A stretch of DNA of 64,000 nucleotides from Stutzerimonas stutzeri (GCF_019090095.1 NZ_JAGQFP010000002.1:1612001-1676000), one strand, 5' to 3'; shown: positions 36,481 to 53,500, counted from the first letter of the stretch. Translations and numbers: made by a program. Notes: generated by a model from the letters alone, not told the origin.

Positions 36481-36921
36481 ATGATGGATATCAACGAAAT
36501 TCGCGAATACCTCCCCCACCGCTATCCCTTCCTGCTGGTCGATCGGGTGGTGGAGCTGGACACGGAAGCCAAGCGTGTTCGCGCCTACAAGAACGTCACG
36601 ATCAACGAGCCGTTCTTCAACGGGCATTTCCCTCAGCATCCGATCATGCCTGGCGTGCTGATCATCGAGGCCATGGCCCAAGCCGCCGGTCTGCTTGGTT
36701 TCAAGATGATGGGAGTCAAGCCGGCCGACGGCACGCTGTACTACTTCGTCGGCTCGGACAAGCTGCGTTTCCGCCAGCCTGTCGTGCCGGGCGACCAACT
36801 GGTTCTAGAAGCGTCCTTCATCAGTGCCAAGCGTGGCATCTGGAAGTTCGACTGCCGTGCCACTGTCGACGGCAAGCCGGTATGCTCCGCTGAAATCATT
36901 TGTGCGGAACAGAAGATATGA
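36481..36921 (+). CDS. fabZ: 3-hydroxyacyl-ACP dehydratase FabZ
   Basis: A 146-residue hot-dog-fold enzyme that removes water from 3-hydroxyacyl-ACP in fatty acid elongation. Catalytic H49 ([14 protein letters not shown]) and E63 ([11 protein letters not shown]) are present. It competes with LpxA and LpxD for hydroxyacyl-ACP, which explains its place between their genes. It starts [17 protein letters not shown]; the second Met is also a possible start. The stop overlaps lpxA by four bases (ATGA). Confidence 0.97.
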   Translation: MMDINEIREYLPHRYPFLLVDRVVELDTEAKRVRAYKNVTINEPFFNGHFPQHPIMPGVLIIEAMAQAAGLLGFKMMGVKPADGTLYYFVGSDKLRFRQPVVPGDQLVLEASFISAKRGIWKFDCRATVDGKPVCSAEIICAEQKI

Positions 36922-37694
36922 GTTTGATCGACCCTCGTGCGATCGTCGATCCGGCGGCCCGGCTGGCGGATGACGTCCAGGTCGGCCCTTGGTCGATCAT
37001 CGGCCCGGATGTCGAGATAGGCGAGGGTACGGTGATCGCGTCTCATGTGATCATCAAGGGACCGACCCGCATCGGTCGGTACAATCGGATCTTCCAGTTT
37101 TCCTCGGTGGGGGAGGACACGCCCGATCTGAAATACAAGGGCGAGCCAACCCGCCTGGTGATTGGCGATCACAATGTGATCCGCGAGGGTGTGACCATCC
37201 ATCGTGGCACCGTGCAGGATCGCAGTGAAACCACCATTGGTGACCATAATCTGATCATGGCCTATGCCCACATCGGCCACGACAGCGTGATCGGCAACCA
37301 CTGCATTCTGGTGAACAACACCGCTCTGGCCGGGCACGTGCACGTTGGCGACTGGGCGATTCTGTCCGGGTACACGCTGGTGCATCAGTACTGCCACATC
37401 GGTGCGTACAGCTTTTCCGGGATGGGTACCGCTATCGGCAAGGATGTCCCGGCATTCGTCACCGTGTTTGGTAACCCGGCCGAAGCACGCAGCATGAATT
37501 TTGAAGGCATGCGCCGTCGTGGCTTCAGTGACGAAGCCATTCTCGCCCTGCGCAACGCCTACAAGATCGTGTACCGCAAGGGACTGACCGTGGAAGCCGC
37601 GTTGGCGGCACTGGCGGCCGATGCCCAAGCGTTTCCCGAGGTCGCGTTGTTCCGAGACTCGGTGCAGGCGTCCAGCCGCGGGATCACCCGCTGA
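36918..37694 (+). CDS. lpxA: UDP-N-acetylglucosamine O-acyltransferase
   Basis: A 258-residue beta-helix acyltransferase, first step of lipid A synthesis. The catalytic histidine is H121 in [12 protein letters not shown]. Residue 169 is Met (YSFSGMGTA); in Pseudomonas LpxA the Met at this site limits the acyl chain to C10, so 3-hydroxydecanoate is predicted on this organism's lipid A. The ATG at 36918 lies inside the fabZ stop. lpxB follows after two bases. Confidence 0.97.
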   Translation: MSLIDPRAIVDPAARLADDVQVGPWSIIGPDVEIGEGTVIASHVIIKGPTRIGRYNRIFQFSSVGEDTPDLKYKGEPTRLVIGDHNVIREGVTIHRGTVQDRSETTIGDHNLIMAYAHIGHDSVIGNHCILVNNTALAGHVHVGDWAILSGYTLVHQYCHIGAYSFSGMGTAIGKDVPAFVTVFGNPAEARSMNFEGMRRRGFSDEAILALRNAYKIVYRKGLTVEAALAALAADAQAFPEVALFRDSVQASSRGITR

Positions 37695-37696
37695 CT

Positions 37697-38830
37697 ATGT
37701 CCAGGCCACTGACAGTCGCGCTGGTGGCTGGCGAGGCGTCCGGCGATATCCTTGGAGCGGGCTTGATGCAGGCGCTCAGGGAGCGGCACCCTGACGTCCG
37801 GTTCGTCGGCATCGGTGGGCCTCGCATGGAGGCGCAAGGGCTTCGATCCTATTTTCCCCTCGAACGGCTGGCTGTCATGGGGCTGGTCGAGGTGCTCGGT
37901 CGGCTGCCGGAACTGCTGGCGCGTCGCAATCGGCTGCTCAAGACCTTTCTCGAGGTGCGCCCGGATGTGTTCATCGGTATCGATGCGCCGGACTTCAATC
38001 TTGACCTGGCGCTCAAGCTGCGACGCAACGGCATCAAAACCGTGCATTACGTCAGCCCATCGGTATGGGCCTGGCGGCAGAACCGCGTGTTGAAGATACG
38101 CGATGCCTGCGACCTGATGCTCACGCTGTTTCCCTTCGAAGCGAAGTTCTACGATGCGCACCAAGTGGCGGTGTGCTTCGTGGGTCATCCGCTGGCCGAC
38201 GCCATTCCGCTGGTGGCCGATCGTGGCGCAGCGCGTGCCGAACTGGAACTGCCCCAGGACGGGCTGGTCGTCGCGCTGATGCCGGGTAGCCGTGGTGGCG
38301 AAGTGGGTCGCCTTGGCCCGCTGTTCCTTGCGGCAGCCGATCGCCTGCGCGCCATGCGCCCCGGTATTCGCTTCGTCGTGCCCTGCGCCAGCCCTGAGCG
38401 TCGTGTGCAGCTGGAACAGATGCTGGCCGGCCGTGATCTTCCGTTGATCTTGCTGGACGGCCAGTCTCACACGGCGTTGGCCGCTTGCGACGCCGTATTG
38501 ATCGCCTCTGGAACCGCAACGCTTGAGGCCTTGCTGTACAAGCGTCCGATGGTGGTGGCCTATAGCGTCGCGCCACTGACCTTCCGTATTCTCAAGCGGA
38601 TGGTGAAAAGCCCTTACGTGGCGCTGCCCAATCTGCTCGCTCAACGCCTGTTGGTACCGGAGCTTCTGCAGGAAGCGGCGACGCCGGACGCCATGGCCCA
38701 GTTGCTGTCTCCTTTGCTCGACAACGGTGACGTGCAGACCGAAGGGTTCGATACCATCCATCGGACCCTGCGCTGCGATGCATCGAGTCGCGCGGCGAGC
38801 GCAGTGCTGGAACTGGTCGGAGCGAACTGA
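37697..38830 (+). CDS. lpxB: Lipid A disaccharide synthase
   Basis: A 377-residue GT-B-fold (family 19) glycosyltransferase that joins UDP-diacylglucosamine and lipid X at the inner membrane. Signatures are [18 protein letters not shown] at the start, [13 protein letters not shown], and the C-terminal [22 protein letters not shown] with the sugar-nucleotide site. Length is normal. It starts two bases after the lpxA stop and overlaps rnhB by one base. Confidence 0.96.
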   Translation: MSRPLTVALVAGEASGDILGAGLMQALRERHPDVRFVGIGGPRMEAQGLRSYFPLERLAVMGLVEVLGRLPELLARRNRLLKTFLEVRPDVFIGIDAPDFNLDLALKLRRNGIKTVHYVSPSVWAWRQNRVLKIRDACDLMLTLFPFEAKFYDAHQVAVCFVGHPLADAIPLVADRGAARAELELPQDGLVVALMPGSRGGEVGRLGPLFLAAADRLRAMRPGIRFVVPCASPERRVQLEQMLAGRDLPLILLDGQSHTALAACDAVLIASGTATLEALLYKRPMVVAYSVAPLTFRILKRMVKSPYVALPNLLAQRLLVPELLQEAATPDAMAQLLSPLLDNGDVQTEGFDTIHRTLRCDASSRAASAVLELVGAN

Positions 38831-39471
38831 TGCAGATGGGGCTTGATTTCAACCTGGTCGAAGAGCTGGTCGCAGGCGTCGATGAGGTCGGTCGTGGCCC
38901 GCTGTGTGGTCCCGTTGTAACCGCTGCGGTGATTCTCGACCCGCTGCGTCCCATCGAGGGGCTCAATGACTCGAAGAAGCTCACCGAGGCACGGCGTGAA
39001 GCCTTGTTCGACGAGATCTGCGGGAAGGCGCTGGCCTGGTGTATCGCCCGCGCCGAGGTGCATGAAATCGATCAGCTGAACATTCTGCACGCCACTATGC
39101 TGGCCATGCAGCGTGCAGTCGAGGGCTTGAGCGTAACGCCGCGGCTGGCATTGATAGACGGCAACCGCTGTCCTCAGCTCGCGGTACCCAGCGCGCCGGT
39201 CATTCAGGGGGATGGGCAGGTGCCGGCAATCGCAGCTGCCTCGATCCTGGCCAAGGTCAGCCGTGATCGGGAAATGTGCGCGCTGGATCTGTGCTACCCC
39301 GGTTACGGGCTCGCGACCCACAAGGGTTATCCGACCCCTTACCACCTGGAGGCGCTGCAGCGCCTGGGCCCGACCATCATTCATCGGCGTTCGTTCGCCC
39401 CGGTACGCAACCTGCTGGAGCAAGGCATGCTCGCCAGTTCTGACCGTGCCACGGCGGCCTTGCCGGTCTGA
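38830..39471 (+). CDS. rnhB: Ribonuclease HII
   Basis: A 213-residue nuclease that removes single ribonucleotides from DNA and RNA in hybrids. The DEDD active site is visible: [13 protein letters not shown] (first Asp and Glu near residues 17-18), LIDGNRCP near 110 and the [15 protein letters not shown] region with the last Asp. The ATG at 38830 overlaps lpxB; a second ATG six bases on is also possible. dnaE follows after 109 bases that hold a possible TACAAT -10 box (39539-39544). Confidence 0.95.
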   Translation: MQMGLDFNLVEELVAGVDEVGRGPLCGPVVTAAVILDPLRPIEGLNDSKKLTEARREALFDEICGKALAWCIARAEVHEIDQLNILHATMLAMQRAVEGLSVTPRLALIDGNRCPQLAVPSAPVIQGDGQVPAIAAASILAKVSRDREMCALDLCYPGYGLATHKGYPTPYHLEALQRLGPTIIHRRSFAPVRNLLEQGMLASSDRATAALPV

Positions 39472-39580
39472 GCTGACGAGGCCGGTCCATTGGTGAGGTA
39501 ACCCGTCACCAGCTGCCTAAATTACCTGGGCTTTCCGGTACAATTCCCGGCTTGTCGTTTCGCCAGTTCAAGGTCCGCTC

Positions 39581-43102
<3,522 letters not shown>

Positions 43103-43159
43103 CGGGACGTAACGGATCTGCGCGCCAATCCTGGCTTGCGGAGCGGGTTACGCCCGACC

Positions 43160-43180
43160 GACCCGATCGTTGATCGGGTC
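43160..43180 (+). other. Hairpin after dnaE
   Basis: Perfect 9-bp stem gacccgatc with gatcgggtc and loop gtt, no T run. It is the only clear structure in the 186-base dnaE-accA gap and may end or process the dnaE transcript. Confidence 0.45.
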
Positions 43181-43288
43181 ATGATTGCGAACATTTTGTT
43201 CGACCTGAATGCGTCCGTCCCGTAAGGTAGGGCGCAAAAAACGGAACAGCCTCCCGGCCGCCTGGCCGTCGACGCATGACGGATGCCT

Positions 43289-44239
43289 ATGAACCCGAAT
43301 TTTCTCGATTTCGAACAGCCGATCGCCGACCTTCAAGCCAAGATCGAAGAATTGCGCCTGGTTGGTAATGACAACTCGCTGAACATCGGCGACGAGATTG
43401 CCCGCCTGCAAGACAAGAGCGAGTCGCTCACCGAGAGTATCTTCGGCAATCTCACCAGCTGGCAGATCGCCCGCCTGGCCCGCCACCCGCAACGCCCCTA
43501 CACGCTCGATTACATCAGCCACCTGTTCACCGAATTCGAAGAGCTGCATGGCGACCGCCATTTCTCCGATGACGCGGCGATCGTTGGCGGTACCGCTCGC
43601 CTGAACGGTGAGCCGGTCATGGTGATCGGTCATCAGAAGGGGCGTGAGGTTCGCGAAAAGGTGCGCCGCAACTTCGGTATGCCGCGTCCTGAGGGCTACC
43701 GCAAGGCATGCCGCCTGATGGAAATGGCCGAGCGTTTCAAGATGCCGATCCTGACCTTTATCGACACGCCCGGCGCCTATCCGGGTATCGACGCGGAAGA
43801 GCGCAACCAGAGCGAGGCGATCGCGTGGAACCTGCGGGTGATGGCGCGCCTGAAGACGCCGATCATCGCGACCGTGATCGGTGAAGGCGGTTCCGGTGGT
43901 GCGCTGGCCATCGGCGTCTGTGATCAACTGAACATGCTGCAATATTCCACCTATGCGGTGATCTCGCCCGAAGGCTGCGCCTCGATTCTCTGGCGTACCG
44001 CGGACAAGGCGCCGGAAGCGGCCGAGGCCATGGGCGTCACCGCCGAACGTCTGAAGGATCTCGGTATCGTCGACAAGGTGATCGCCGAGCCGTTGGGCGG
44101 CGCGCACCGCAACCCGGCGTCGACAGCGGCATCCTTGCGCGAAGAGCTGACCGCTCAGCTGGATATGCTCAAGAGCTTCGACAGCGAAGCCTTGCTTGCG
44201 CGTCGCTACGAGCGCCTGATGAGCTACGGTATCGCCTGA
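43289..44239 (+). CDS. accA: Acetyl-CoA carboxylase carboxyltransferase subunit alpha
   Basis: A 316-residue subunit that with AccD moves CO2 from biotin to acetyl-CoA, making malonyl-CoA. Key stretches are [46 protein letters not shown] and [20 protein letters not shown] with the [10 protein letters not shown] oxyanion site. The ATG at 43289 gives [16 protein letters not shown] as in other pseudomonads; an ATG six bases earlier is in frame. A strong terminator follows, so accA ends a transcription unit. Confidence 0.96.
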   Translation: MNPNFLDFEQPIADLQAKIEELRLVGNDNSLNIGDEIARLQDKSESLTESIFGNLTSWQIARLARHPQRPYTLDYISHLFTEFEELHGDRHFSDDAAIVGGTARLNGEPVMVIGHQKGREVREKVRRNFGMPRPEGYRKACRLMEMAERFKMPILTFIDTPGAYPGIDAEERNQSEAIAWNLRVMARLKTPIIATVIGEGGSGGALAIGVCDQLNMLQYSTYAVISPEGCASILWRTADKAPEAAEAMGVTAERLKDLGIVDKVIAEPLGGAHRNPASTAASLREELTAQLDMLKSFDSEALLARRYERLMSYGIA

Positions 44240-44259
44240 TCCAGCGTCGGGCTGCGAAG

Positions 44260-44285
44260 AACGGCGGGCTCTCCCGCCGTTTTTT
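44260..44285 (+). terminator. Intrinsic terminator after accA
   Basis: Perfect 8-bp stem acggcggg with cccgccgt, 4-base loop and six T. Confidence 0.92.
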
Positions 44286-44424
44286 GTGCCCGTTACAAAA
44301 CTCCTACTGCAAACCCCCGTGCCGCAACCGTGTCGTACGGCTCGCTTGCAATCGGTGGGTAGAGGCGCGGTTTTCGGGTTTATGCTGCGCTGTATTCCCA
44401 TCTGTCTTCGCGGAACTGCAACCC

Positions 44425-45747
44425 ATGTCCCTCGAGTCGCGCTTGCTTGATGCCCTGCAACCCTGGCGCACCGCGCCGCATTGGCGCGTGGCGTTCTCCG
44501 GAGGGCTCGACTCGACGGTGCTGCTGCATCTGTTGGCGCGCTTGTCGGCTCGTGAGCGACTGCCAGCGATCAGTGCGATCCATGTGCATCACGGACTGCA
44601 GTCGGCGGCCGATGACTGGCCGGCGCATTGTCGGTCGGTCTGCGACGCGCTGGGCATGGAACTGAAAGTCGTGCACGTTCGGGTCGAGCGCGGTGCGAGC
44701 CTCGAGCGCGCTGCTCGGGAGGCGCGCTACGCCGCCTTCGGCGAGCATCTGGGCGCCGGTGAGGTGCTGCTCGCTGCGCAGCATCGAGACGATCAGGCCG
44801 AAACCCTGCTTTTTCGTTTGCTGCGCGGTGCGGGAGTGCGCGGGCTTGCCGGCATGCCCGCGGTGCGGAAGCTGGGCGGCGGCTGGTTGGTTCGCCCATT
44901 GCTGAGCGCCGATCGGGCCGAGCTTTACCACTATGCGCAAGCGCAGGGGCTGGCCTGGATCGAGGACCCGAGCAACCAGTGCACCGATCACGCGCGCAAT
45001 TACCTGCGTCATCGCGTCATGCCGCTTGTGCAGCTGCGCTGGCCGGGTGCTTCGGTAAACATGGCGCGCGCTGCCGGGCATCTGGCCGAGGCACAGCATC
45101 TGTTGGATGAGCTGGCCGAGATGGATCTGCAAGCGGCGCGGCTAGGCAGTCGCCATTCATGGCTGACGGTGCCGAGCCTGTCCCTGGCGGCGCTGGCGCG
45201 GCTCAGCGCTGCTCGCCAGCGCAATGCGCTTCGGCATTGGCTGGTGGGGCGGACGGCGCTGCCCGACAGCGATCATTGGGCTGGTTGGGATGCGTTGCGC
45301 GATGCTTCGGTAGATGCCGCGCCGGTCTGGCGGCTGGCGGCAGGCGAGTTGCATCGAGGCGATGGGCGGATCTGGTGGCTTTCCGGGCCCTGGCTCGGCG
45401 CACCGACCGAGCCGGTCGACTGGCCGCGGCTCGATCTCGCTTTGCAGTTGCCAGGCAACGGCAGCCTGAGCCTGGCAGGTCAGCATGGTCTCGACGGCAG
45501 ACTGCAGGTGCGTTACCGCCAAGGCGGTGAGACGCTGAACGTACCGGGGCGCGGACGCCGGGACCTCAAGCGGCTGCTCAACGAGGCCGGCCTGCCGGGT
45601 TTCGTGCGCTCGCGCCTGCCGTTGCTTTACCGCGCAGACCAGCTCGTTGCCGTGGCGAATCTGCCGCAACTGGACGTCGAACCACTGTCACTGGTCTGGG
45701 CGCCGCCGGCCGACGCCAGGTTTGAGCTGATGGGGTCTTTCGAGTAG
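44425..45747 (+). CDS. tilS: tRNA(Ile)-lysidine synthetase
   Basis: A 440-residue enzyme that changes C34 of the CAU-anticodon tRNA-Ile to lysidine so that it reads AUA. The PP-loop ATP site is FSGGLDST (24-31), followed by HVHHGLQSAADDWPAHC and the N-type domain with HRDDQAETLLFRLLRG. A central tRNA-binding domain and the C-terminal domain (VPGRGRRDLKRLLNEAGLP) complete it. The ATG at 44425 opens the family N-terminus; longer in-frame starts lie in the terminator region. It is followed by a 140-base gap before pyrG. Confidence 0.95.
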   Translation: MSLESRLLDALQPWRTAPHWRVAFSGGLDSTVLLHLLARLSARERLPAISAIHVHHGLQSAADDWPAHCRSVCDALGMELKVVHVRVERGASLERAAREARYAAFGEHLGAGEVLLAAQHRDDQAETLLFRLLRGAGVRGLAGMPAVRKLGGGWLVRPLLSADRAELYHYAQAQGLAWIEDPSNQCTDHARNYLRHRVMPLVQLRWPGASVNMARAAGHLAEAQHLLDELAEMDLQAARLGSRHSWLTVPSLSLAALARLSAARQRNALRHWLVGRTALPDSDHWAGWDALRDASVDAAPVWRLAAGELHRGDGRIWWLSGPWLGAPTEPVDWPRLDLALQLPGNGSLSLAGQHGLDGRLQVRYRQGGETLNVPGRGRRDLKRLLNEAGLPGFVRSRLPLLYRADQLVAVANLPQLDVEPLSLVWAPPADARFELMGSFE

Positions 45748-45866
45748 ACTACGCTCCCGTCCCAATACAGCTTCTGCGGCTTTCTTCGAAAACCGTGGCA
45801 GTTTCGCTATTGCCGCCTCTGGCGCAGTGGCACCTTCGCTTTTCCCCGGCGGCGCTGACCGCTTAA

Positions 45867-48361
<2,495 letters not shown>

Positions 48362-48392
48362 AGCCTTGAAGCTATCTACGGAGTGTTAATAA

Positions 48393-49685
<1,293 letters not shown>

Positions 49686-49700
49686 TACCGAGCATGCTAG

Positions 49701-49728
49701 AAAGGGGCGGCGATAGTCGCCCTTTTTT
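49701..49728 (+). terminator. Intrinsic terminator after eno
   Basis: Core stem ggcga-tag-tcgcc extended by aaagg/ccttt with a small bulge, then six T. Confidence 0.85.
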
Positions 49729-49856
49729 GTGGTCGGCGGTCAGCGCTGCTAAGGTCCGTCGTACGAAGGCGTATTAGCCAAGGAAGGCCGAGCATGTTGC
49801 TGTCCGCTGCCGATACACCGTTTGCTGAAACCAATCGAATTCGTTCCATGTCCTCC

Positions 49857-50135
49857 ATGCGCAGTCCCTACTGGTTGTTGGTCGTCTTGCTCCTGCTGTT
49901 GGGTGGCTTGCAGTATCGCCTTTGGGTGGGCGAAGGCAGCCTGGCCCAGGTCAGCGGCTTGAACAAGCAGATCGCTGAACAGCAGGGCGAAAACCAGCGC
50001 CTGCTCGAGCGAAACCGCATCCTCGAGGCGGAGGTCAAGGAGCTCAAGCGGGGTATGGAGACGGTAGAGGAACGCGCCCGTCACGAACTCGGCATGGTCA
50101 AAGAGGGCGAGACCCTCTACCAACTTGCCGAGTAA
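49857..50135 (+). CDS. ftsB: Cell division protein FtsB
   Basis: A 92-residue single-pass divisome protein that bridges FtsL and FtsQ. The N-terminal membrane segment (YWLLVVLLLLLGGLQYRLWVG) is followed by a coiled coil (SGLNKQIAEQQGENQRLLERNRILEAEVKELKRG) and the conserved EERARHELGMVKEGETLYQL. The start at 49857 (MRSPYWL) matches the very short cytoplasmic end known for FtsB. However, only the ATG at 49794 has a good ribosome-binding site (AAGGAAGG), and using it would add 21 residues. ispD follows after seven bases, as in other gammaproteobacteria. Confidence 0.9.
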   Translation: MRSPYWLLVVLLLLLGGLQYRLWVGEGSLAQVSGLNKQIAEQQGENQRLLERNRILEAEVKELKRGMETVEERARHELGMVKEGETLYQLAE

Positions 50136-50142
50136 GGTAACC

Positions 50143-50835
50143 ATGCTTCCGTCTTTCTGGGTCGTCATCCCCGCGGCCGGGGTCGGTAGTCGCATGCGCG
50201 CCGATCGGCCCAAGCAGTACCTGTCGCTGGCCGGCATGACCATCATCGAACATACCCTCGGTCGTTTTCTCGATCATCCGCGCCTTCAGGGCCTGGTGGT
50301 CTGCCTGGCTGCCGAGGATCCGTACTGGCCGAAGCTTGCAATTGCCAGCGACCCACGCGTTCAGCGGGCCGATGGGGGAGGCGAGCGTGCCGACTCGGTG
50401 CTAGCCGGGTTGCGCCGTCTGTTCGAGTTGGGGGCGCGTGCTGAGGATTGGGTGCTGGTGCATGATGCGGCTCGACCCAATCTGGCGCGTGAGGACCTGG
50501 ACCGCTTGCTGGGCGAGCTCGCGAGTGATCCGGTGGGCGGGCTGCTTGCTGTGCCTGCCCGCGATACGCTGAAGCGGGCTGGCCCTGGCGGGCGTGTTCA
50601 GGAAACAGTTGATCGCAGCGTGATCTGGCAAGCGTTCACGCCGCAGATGTTCCGGCTCGGGCTGCTATGCGAGACGCTGGCCGGAGCCCTTGCCGCCGGT
50701 GTTGCGATTACCGATGAGGCCTCCGCCCTGGAGTGGGCAGGGCACGCGCCGAGACTTATCGAGGGACGCGCAGACAACCTCAAGGTAACGCGTCCGGAAG
50801 ATCTGCAGTGGCTGGAACAGCGCTGGCAACGCTGA
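50143..50835 (+). CDS. ispD: 2-C-methyl-D-erythritol 4-phosphate cytidylyltransferase
   Basis: A 230-residue enzyme of the MEP isoprenoid pathway that makes CDP-methylerythritol from CTP. The nucleotide site VIPAAGVGSRMRADRPKQY is at residues 8-26; ADGGGERADSVLAGLR and VLVHDAARPNL are the other signatures. The ATG at 50143 has AAGG upstream. It probably shares a transcript with ftsB. ispF, usually adjacent, is 6.5 kb away here because stress genes lie between. Confidence 0.95.
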   Translation: MLPSFWVVIPAAGVGSRMRADRPKQYLSLAGMTIIEHTLGRFLDHPRLQGLVVCLAAEDPYWPKLAIASDPRVQRADGGGERADSVLAGLRRLFELGARAEDWVLVHDAARPNLAREDLDRLLGELASDPVGGLLAVPARDTLKRAGPGGRVQETVDRSVIWQAFTPQMFRLGLLCETLAGALAAGVAITDEASALEWAGHAPRLIEGRADNLKVTRPEDLQWLEQRWQR

Positions 50836-50864
50836 TACCAAGCACCGCTCCGCTCTGGTGGTGA

Positions 50865-50889
50865 GCCAGGAGAGATAGCCCCTCCTGGC
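50865..50889 (+). terminator. Hairpin between convergent ispD and release-factor-like gene
   Basis: Perfect 8-bp stem gccaggag with ctcctggc and a 9-base loop; no T run. It sits between two convergent stops and may serve both. Confidence 0.5.
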
Positions 50890-50903
50890 CTGTGCTGGCT
50901 TGG

Positions 50904-52070
50904 CTAGTAGCGATAGATGGCGGCCGCGCCGCTTTGAGTCGGCATGCGCTCGGTGGGCACCGAAATCACTTCACCGCCGTGCTCCAACGTCCAGATGGTC
51001 AACTCATCGAGCAGGTCCGGTGTGGTGGCTGAGCCGTCATCGACGGCCAGTGCCTTGCCCTGTTCCTTGTCTGCTACGCCTGGAATCTGCCGCTCGGCCT
51101 CGACCAGCAATGTCGCGACGCGACCCTCGATCGTAGCCTGGCCGATCTGCTCCAGTTGATCGGTGGCCAGGCCTTGCCCATGGGATTCCCCGTACTGGTC
51201 GAGGAAGCCTTCGAGGCGCTGGATATACCGCGGCTGCATCACCATCCAGCTCTTTGCGCGCAAGTCGTCGTGACTCAACAGCGATGCATCGCTCTCGATA
51301 CCCTCCGGGAGCAGGAACTCGTTGTGGCTGTGTTTGCGGAAGTGGGACTGGTGTTCCGGAAGGGCGGCAAGGATGAGCGGCAAGCGGGATTTGCGGCTGT
51401 GATGTTCCAGAATCGCCCGGTCCACCTCACGGAAGAAGCGCTCGCGGTCCCTGTCGATCTCGTCCTGCCGGCCGGCGCCGCCGCTCTCCATCTGCATGGG
51501 GTCGCCGCGCTCACTGGCGCGGCCGAACCCCTGGGGGAAACCGGTCTGGCCCTTCTCGGTCAGCTCGCGGCCTAGCGCTTCTTCGATGGTTTTCGGTACG
51601 CCGTCGGCCAGCGTGACCTCGTCGATACCGTCACGATTGCCTTCGAACAGACGGACCGAATCGAGGGTGAGCGCGAGAATCTGGTAGCGATCGGCGGATT
51701 GGGCGATGCGTAGCAAGGGTTTGAGGTGCATGCGATCGTTGGCGACCGCGAGCTCGGGCACACTGCGCTGCAGGCGGAATACCTCGAAATAGTCGGCGGC
51801 GCCGAACACGGCGAGTCCGTCGCGGTTGGAATTCCAGAAATCGACGTCGTCGATCAGTGCGTAGAAGCGCTTGAGCAGCGACTTGGCCTGGTCGGCACGA
51901 CCTTGCTGCTTGAGTGAGTCTTCCAGCTGTCGCACCAGATGCTTGAAGCGGATCGGATCCTGCTGGCGCTCCGGAAAACTGCGGTGAGTGGGCTGATACA
52001 GCGACAGGCAGGGGCCTTGGCGTTTGGCCAGCAGTTGGGAAAGGGTTTCTCGATCGAGCAATCTGTTCAT
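50904..52070 (-). CDS. Bacterial archaeo-eukaryotic release-factor-like (BaeRF) protein
   Basis: A 388-residue cytoplasmic protein. The N-terminal half has the LSLYQPTHRSFPERQQDPIRFKHLVRQ opening and the middle the DGLAVFGAADYFEVFRL stretch; it ends GAAAIYRY, the tail typical of BaeRF proteins, a family named for likeness to eRF1/Pelota. No GGQ peptide-release motif is present (only GGAGRQ), so it is not a plain release factor. The function of BaeRF proteins is unproven; a link to stalled or resting ribosomes has been suggested. The ATG at 52070 has GTGAGG upstream. It lies 67 bases after the ribosome-hibernation-factor gene, likely in one operon. Confidence 0.72.
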   Translation of the reverse strand: MNRLLDRETLSQLLAKRQGPCLSLYQPTHRSFPERQQDPIRFKHLVRQLEDSLKQQGRADQAKSLLKRFYALIDDVDFWNSNRDGLAVFGAADYFEVFRLQRSVPELAVANDRMHLKPLLRIAQSADRYQILALTLDSVRLFEGNRDGIDEVTLADGVPKTIEEALGRELTEKGQTGFPQGFGRASERGDPMQMESGGAGRQDEIDRDRERFFREVDRAILEHHSRKSRLPLILAALPEHQSHFRKHSHNEFLLPEGIESDASLLSHDDLRAKSWMVMQPRYIQRLEGFLDQYGESHGQGLATDQLEQIGQATIEGRVATLLVEAERQIPGVADKEQGKALAVDDGSATTPDLLDELTIWTLEHGGEVISVPTERMPTQSGAAAIYRY

Positions 52071-52137
52071 ACACGGCCTCACGTAGTCAGATGGTTCGTT
52101 CCCTCATGGAGATGGCGGCCTGGTTCATCAGGTCGGT

Positions 52138-52452
52138 TCAGTGACGGTTCAGTTTGTCCAGGGCATGGGTCAGGGCGTGGTTGAGTTTTTCCGCGGCGCC
52201 ATCGATGGCAAGGGTCAGCGAGTCCGCCTTGTGGCTGGCTGAGATGGGGTCGTGGCCTTTCACGCGGGCTTCCATCTGGCAGCGCTTATCCTGAGGGCCG
52301 CTCTTTCCGCTGTTCTCATCGTTGAGATGAACTTCGACTCGGGTCAGCTGATCATCGAAACGCTCCAGCTCGCTTTCCACCGCCGCCTTGACGTGTTCCT
52401 CAAGGCTGCTGGTCACGTCGACGCTGTGATTGCTGTTCACCAGAATCTGCAT
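52138..52452 (-). CDS. HPF/RaiA-family ribosome-associated protein
   Basis: A 104-residue protein of the fold shared by HPF and RaiA (YfiA): MQILVNSNHSVDVTSSLEEHVKAAVE, then the strand-rich VEVHLNDENSG ... CQMEARVKGHDPISASHKADSLTLAIDGAAEKLNHAL. Such proteins sit in the decoding groove and silence ribosomes in stationary phase or stress. It is short, without the C-terminal dimerising domain of long HPF. AGGAGG precedes the ATG at an ideal distance. It leads the two-gene unit with the BaeRF-like gene. It is probably an extra paralogue, since the standard hpf of pseudomonads lies by rpoN; that copy is not in this window. Confidence 0.85.
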   Translation of the reverse strand: MQILVNSNHSVDVTSSLEEHVKAAVESELERFDDQLTRVEVHLNDENSGKSGPQDKRCQMEARVKGHDPISASHKADSLTLAIDGAAEKLNHALTHALDKLNRH

Positions 52453-52583
52453 GTTGTCCTCCTGATCGAATCGCCGGCTCGCTCAAGCAGGGGGCCGGAG
52501 GCGCCGGCTTCACAACTTCGACGTGGTGGGTTAAGCCGGGTTCCGCCTGCTGGCTGGCGTCGGACACGCGGTGCAATCGCCAC

Positions 52584-53486
52584 TCAGTCGCGTTGGCTTC
52601 GGTACTCCGGACGCATGGCCAGTCCCTCCTTGAGGGCGTGTACCAACAGGCGAACCTTGGGCAAGGGATAGCGACGCTGGGGGTAGACCGCCCAGACTGC
52701 GGTGTTCGGTGGCTGATTGGCTTCCAGCAAGGACACCAGCTCACCGCGGCGCAGCGGCTCCTGCACGTAATAGTCAGGCAGCTGGCAGAGGCCGAAGCCA
52801 CGGAGTGCGGCGTCGAGCACCGCCTGGCCGCTGTTGCAGCGCCAGTTTCCGGTGGGCCTGAACGGGTGCTCACGGCCGTCCACCTGGAGCATCCAGGTAT
52901 CGGCAGTGCCAACCAGGCAGTTGTGCCGCGCAAGTTCCGAGAGGGTGTGCGGCCGCCCGTAGCGTTCCAGATAGGCCGGTGCTGCGCACAGGTACATGGC
53001 GCGTGGTGCGATGCGCGTCGCGACCAACCGCGATTCGCTGAGCCGGCCCAGGCGTATGGCCAGATCGTAGCCTTCCTGGACCAAGTCCAGGGTCCGGTTC
53101 GACAGCTCGATCTCGACCCGCAGCTGCGGATGCTGGGCCATGAAATCGTTTACCAGCGGAACGATGAAGCGCTCGCCGTATGCGACGGCTGCGGTCATGC
53201 GCAGCAAACCGGTAGGGGCCGCGTGAAGGTCGCTGACCGCGTGGAAGGCTTCGTCACGCTCCTCGATGAGCCGCTGGCAGCGGCTCAGAAACGTGTGGCC
53301 CGCCTCGGTCAGCGAGACGCGCCGGGTGGTGCGGTAGAGCAGGCGCGCCTGCAGGCGTTCCTCGAGGCGGGCGACCTGGCGGCTGACGTGCGAGGACGAT
53401 ACCCGCAAGTGTTCGGCCGCTCGCAGAAAGCTTCCGCATTCAGCGACGGCGACGAACTCGTCGAGCCCTTCCCAGCGATTCACCAT
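52584..53486 (-). CDS. gfnR: LysR-type regulator, GfnR-like
   Basis: A 300-residue LysR-family protein: helix-turn-helix at 1-65 (WEGLDEFVAVAECGSFLRAAEHLRVSSSHVSRQVARLEERL) and an effector domain from about 88. It is divergent from adhC-fghA; in P. aeruginosa the LysR protein in this position, GfnR, activates the glutathione-dependent formaldehyde genes. The name is therefore based on position and family. The ATG at 53486 starts at the conserved DNA-binding region. A small inverted repeat in the 134-base gap is a candidate operator. Confidence 0.82.
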   Translation of the reverse strand: MVNRWEGLDEFVAVAECGSFLRAAEHLRVSSSHVSRQVARLEERLQARLLYRTTRRVSLTEAGHTFLSRCQRLIEERDEAFHAVSDLHAAPTGLLRMTAAVAYGERFIVPLVNDFMAQHPQLRVEIELSNRTLDLVQEGYDLAIRLGRLSESRLVATRIAPRAMYLCAAPAYLERYGRPHTLSELARHNCLVGTADTWMLQVDGREHPFRPTGNWRCNSGQAVLDAALRGFGLCQLPDYYVQEPLRRGELVSLLEANQPPNTAVWAVYPQRRYPLPKVRLLVHALKEGLAMRPEYRSQRD

Positions 53487-53500
53487 CAGTCTCCCGCATC

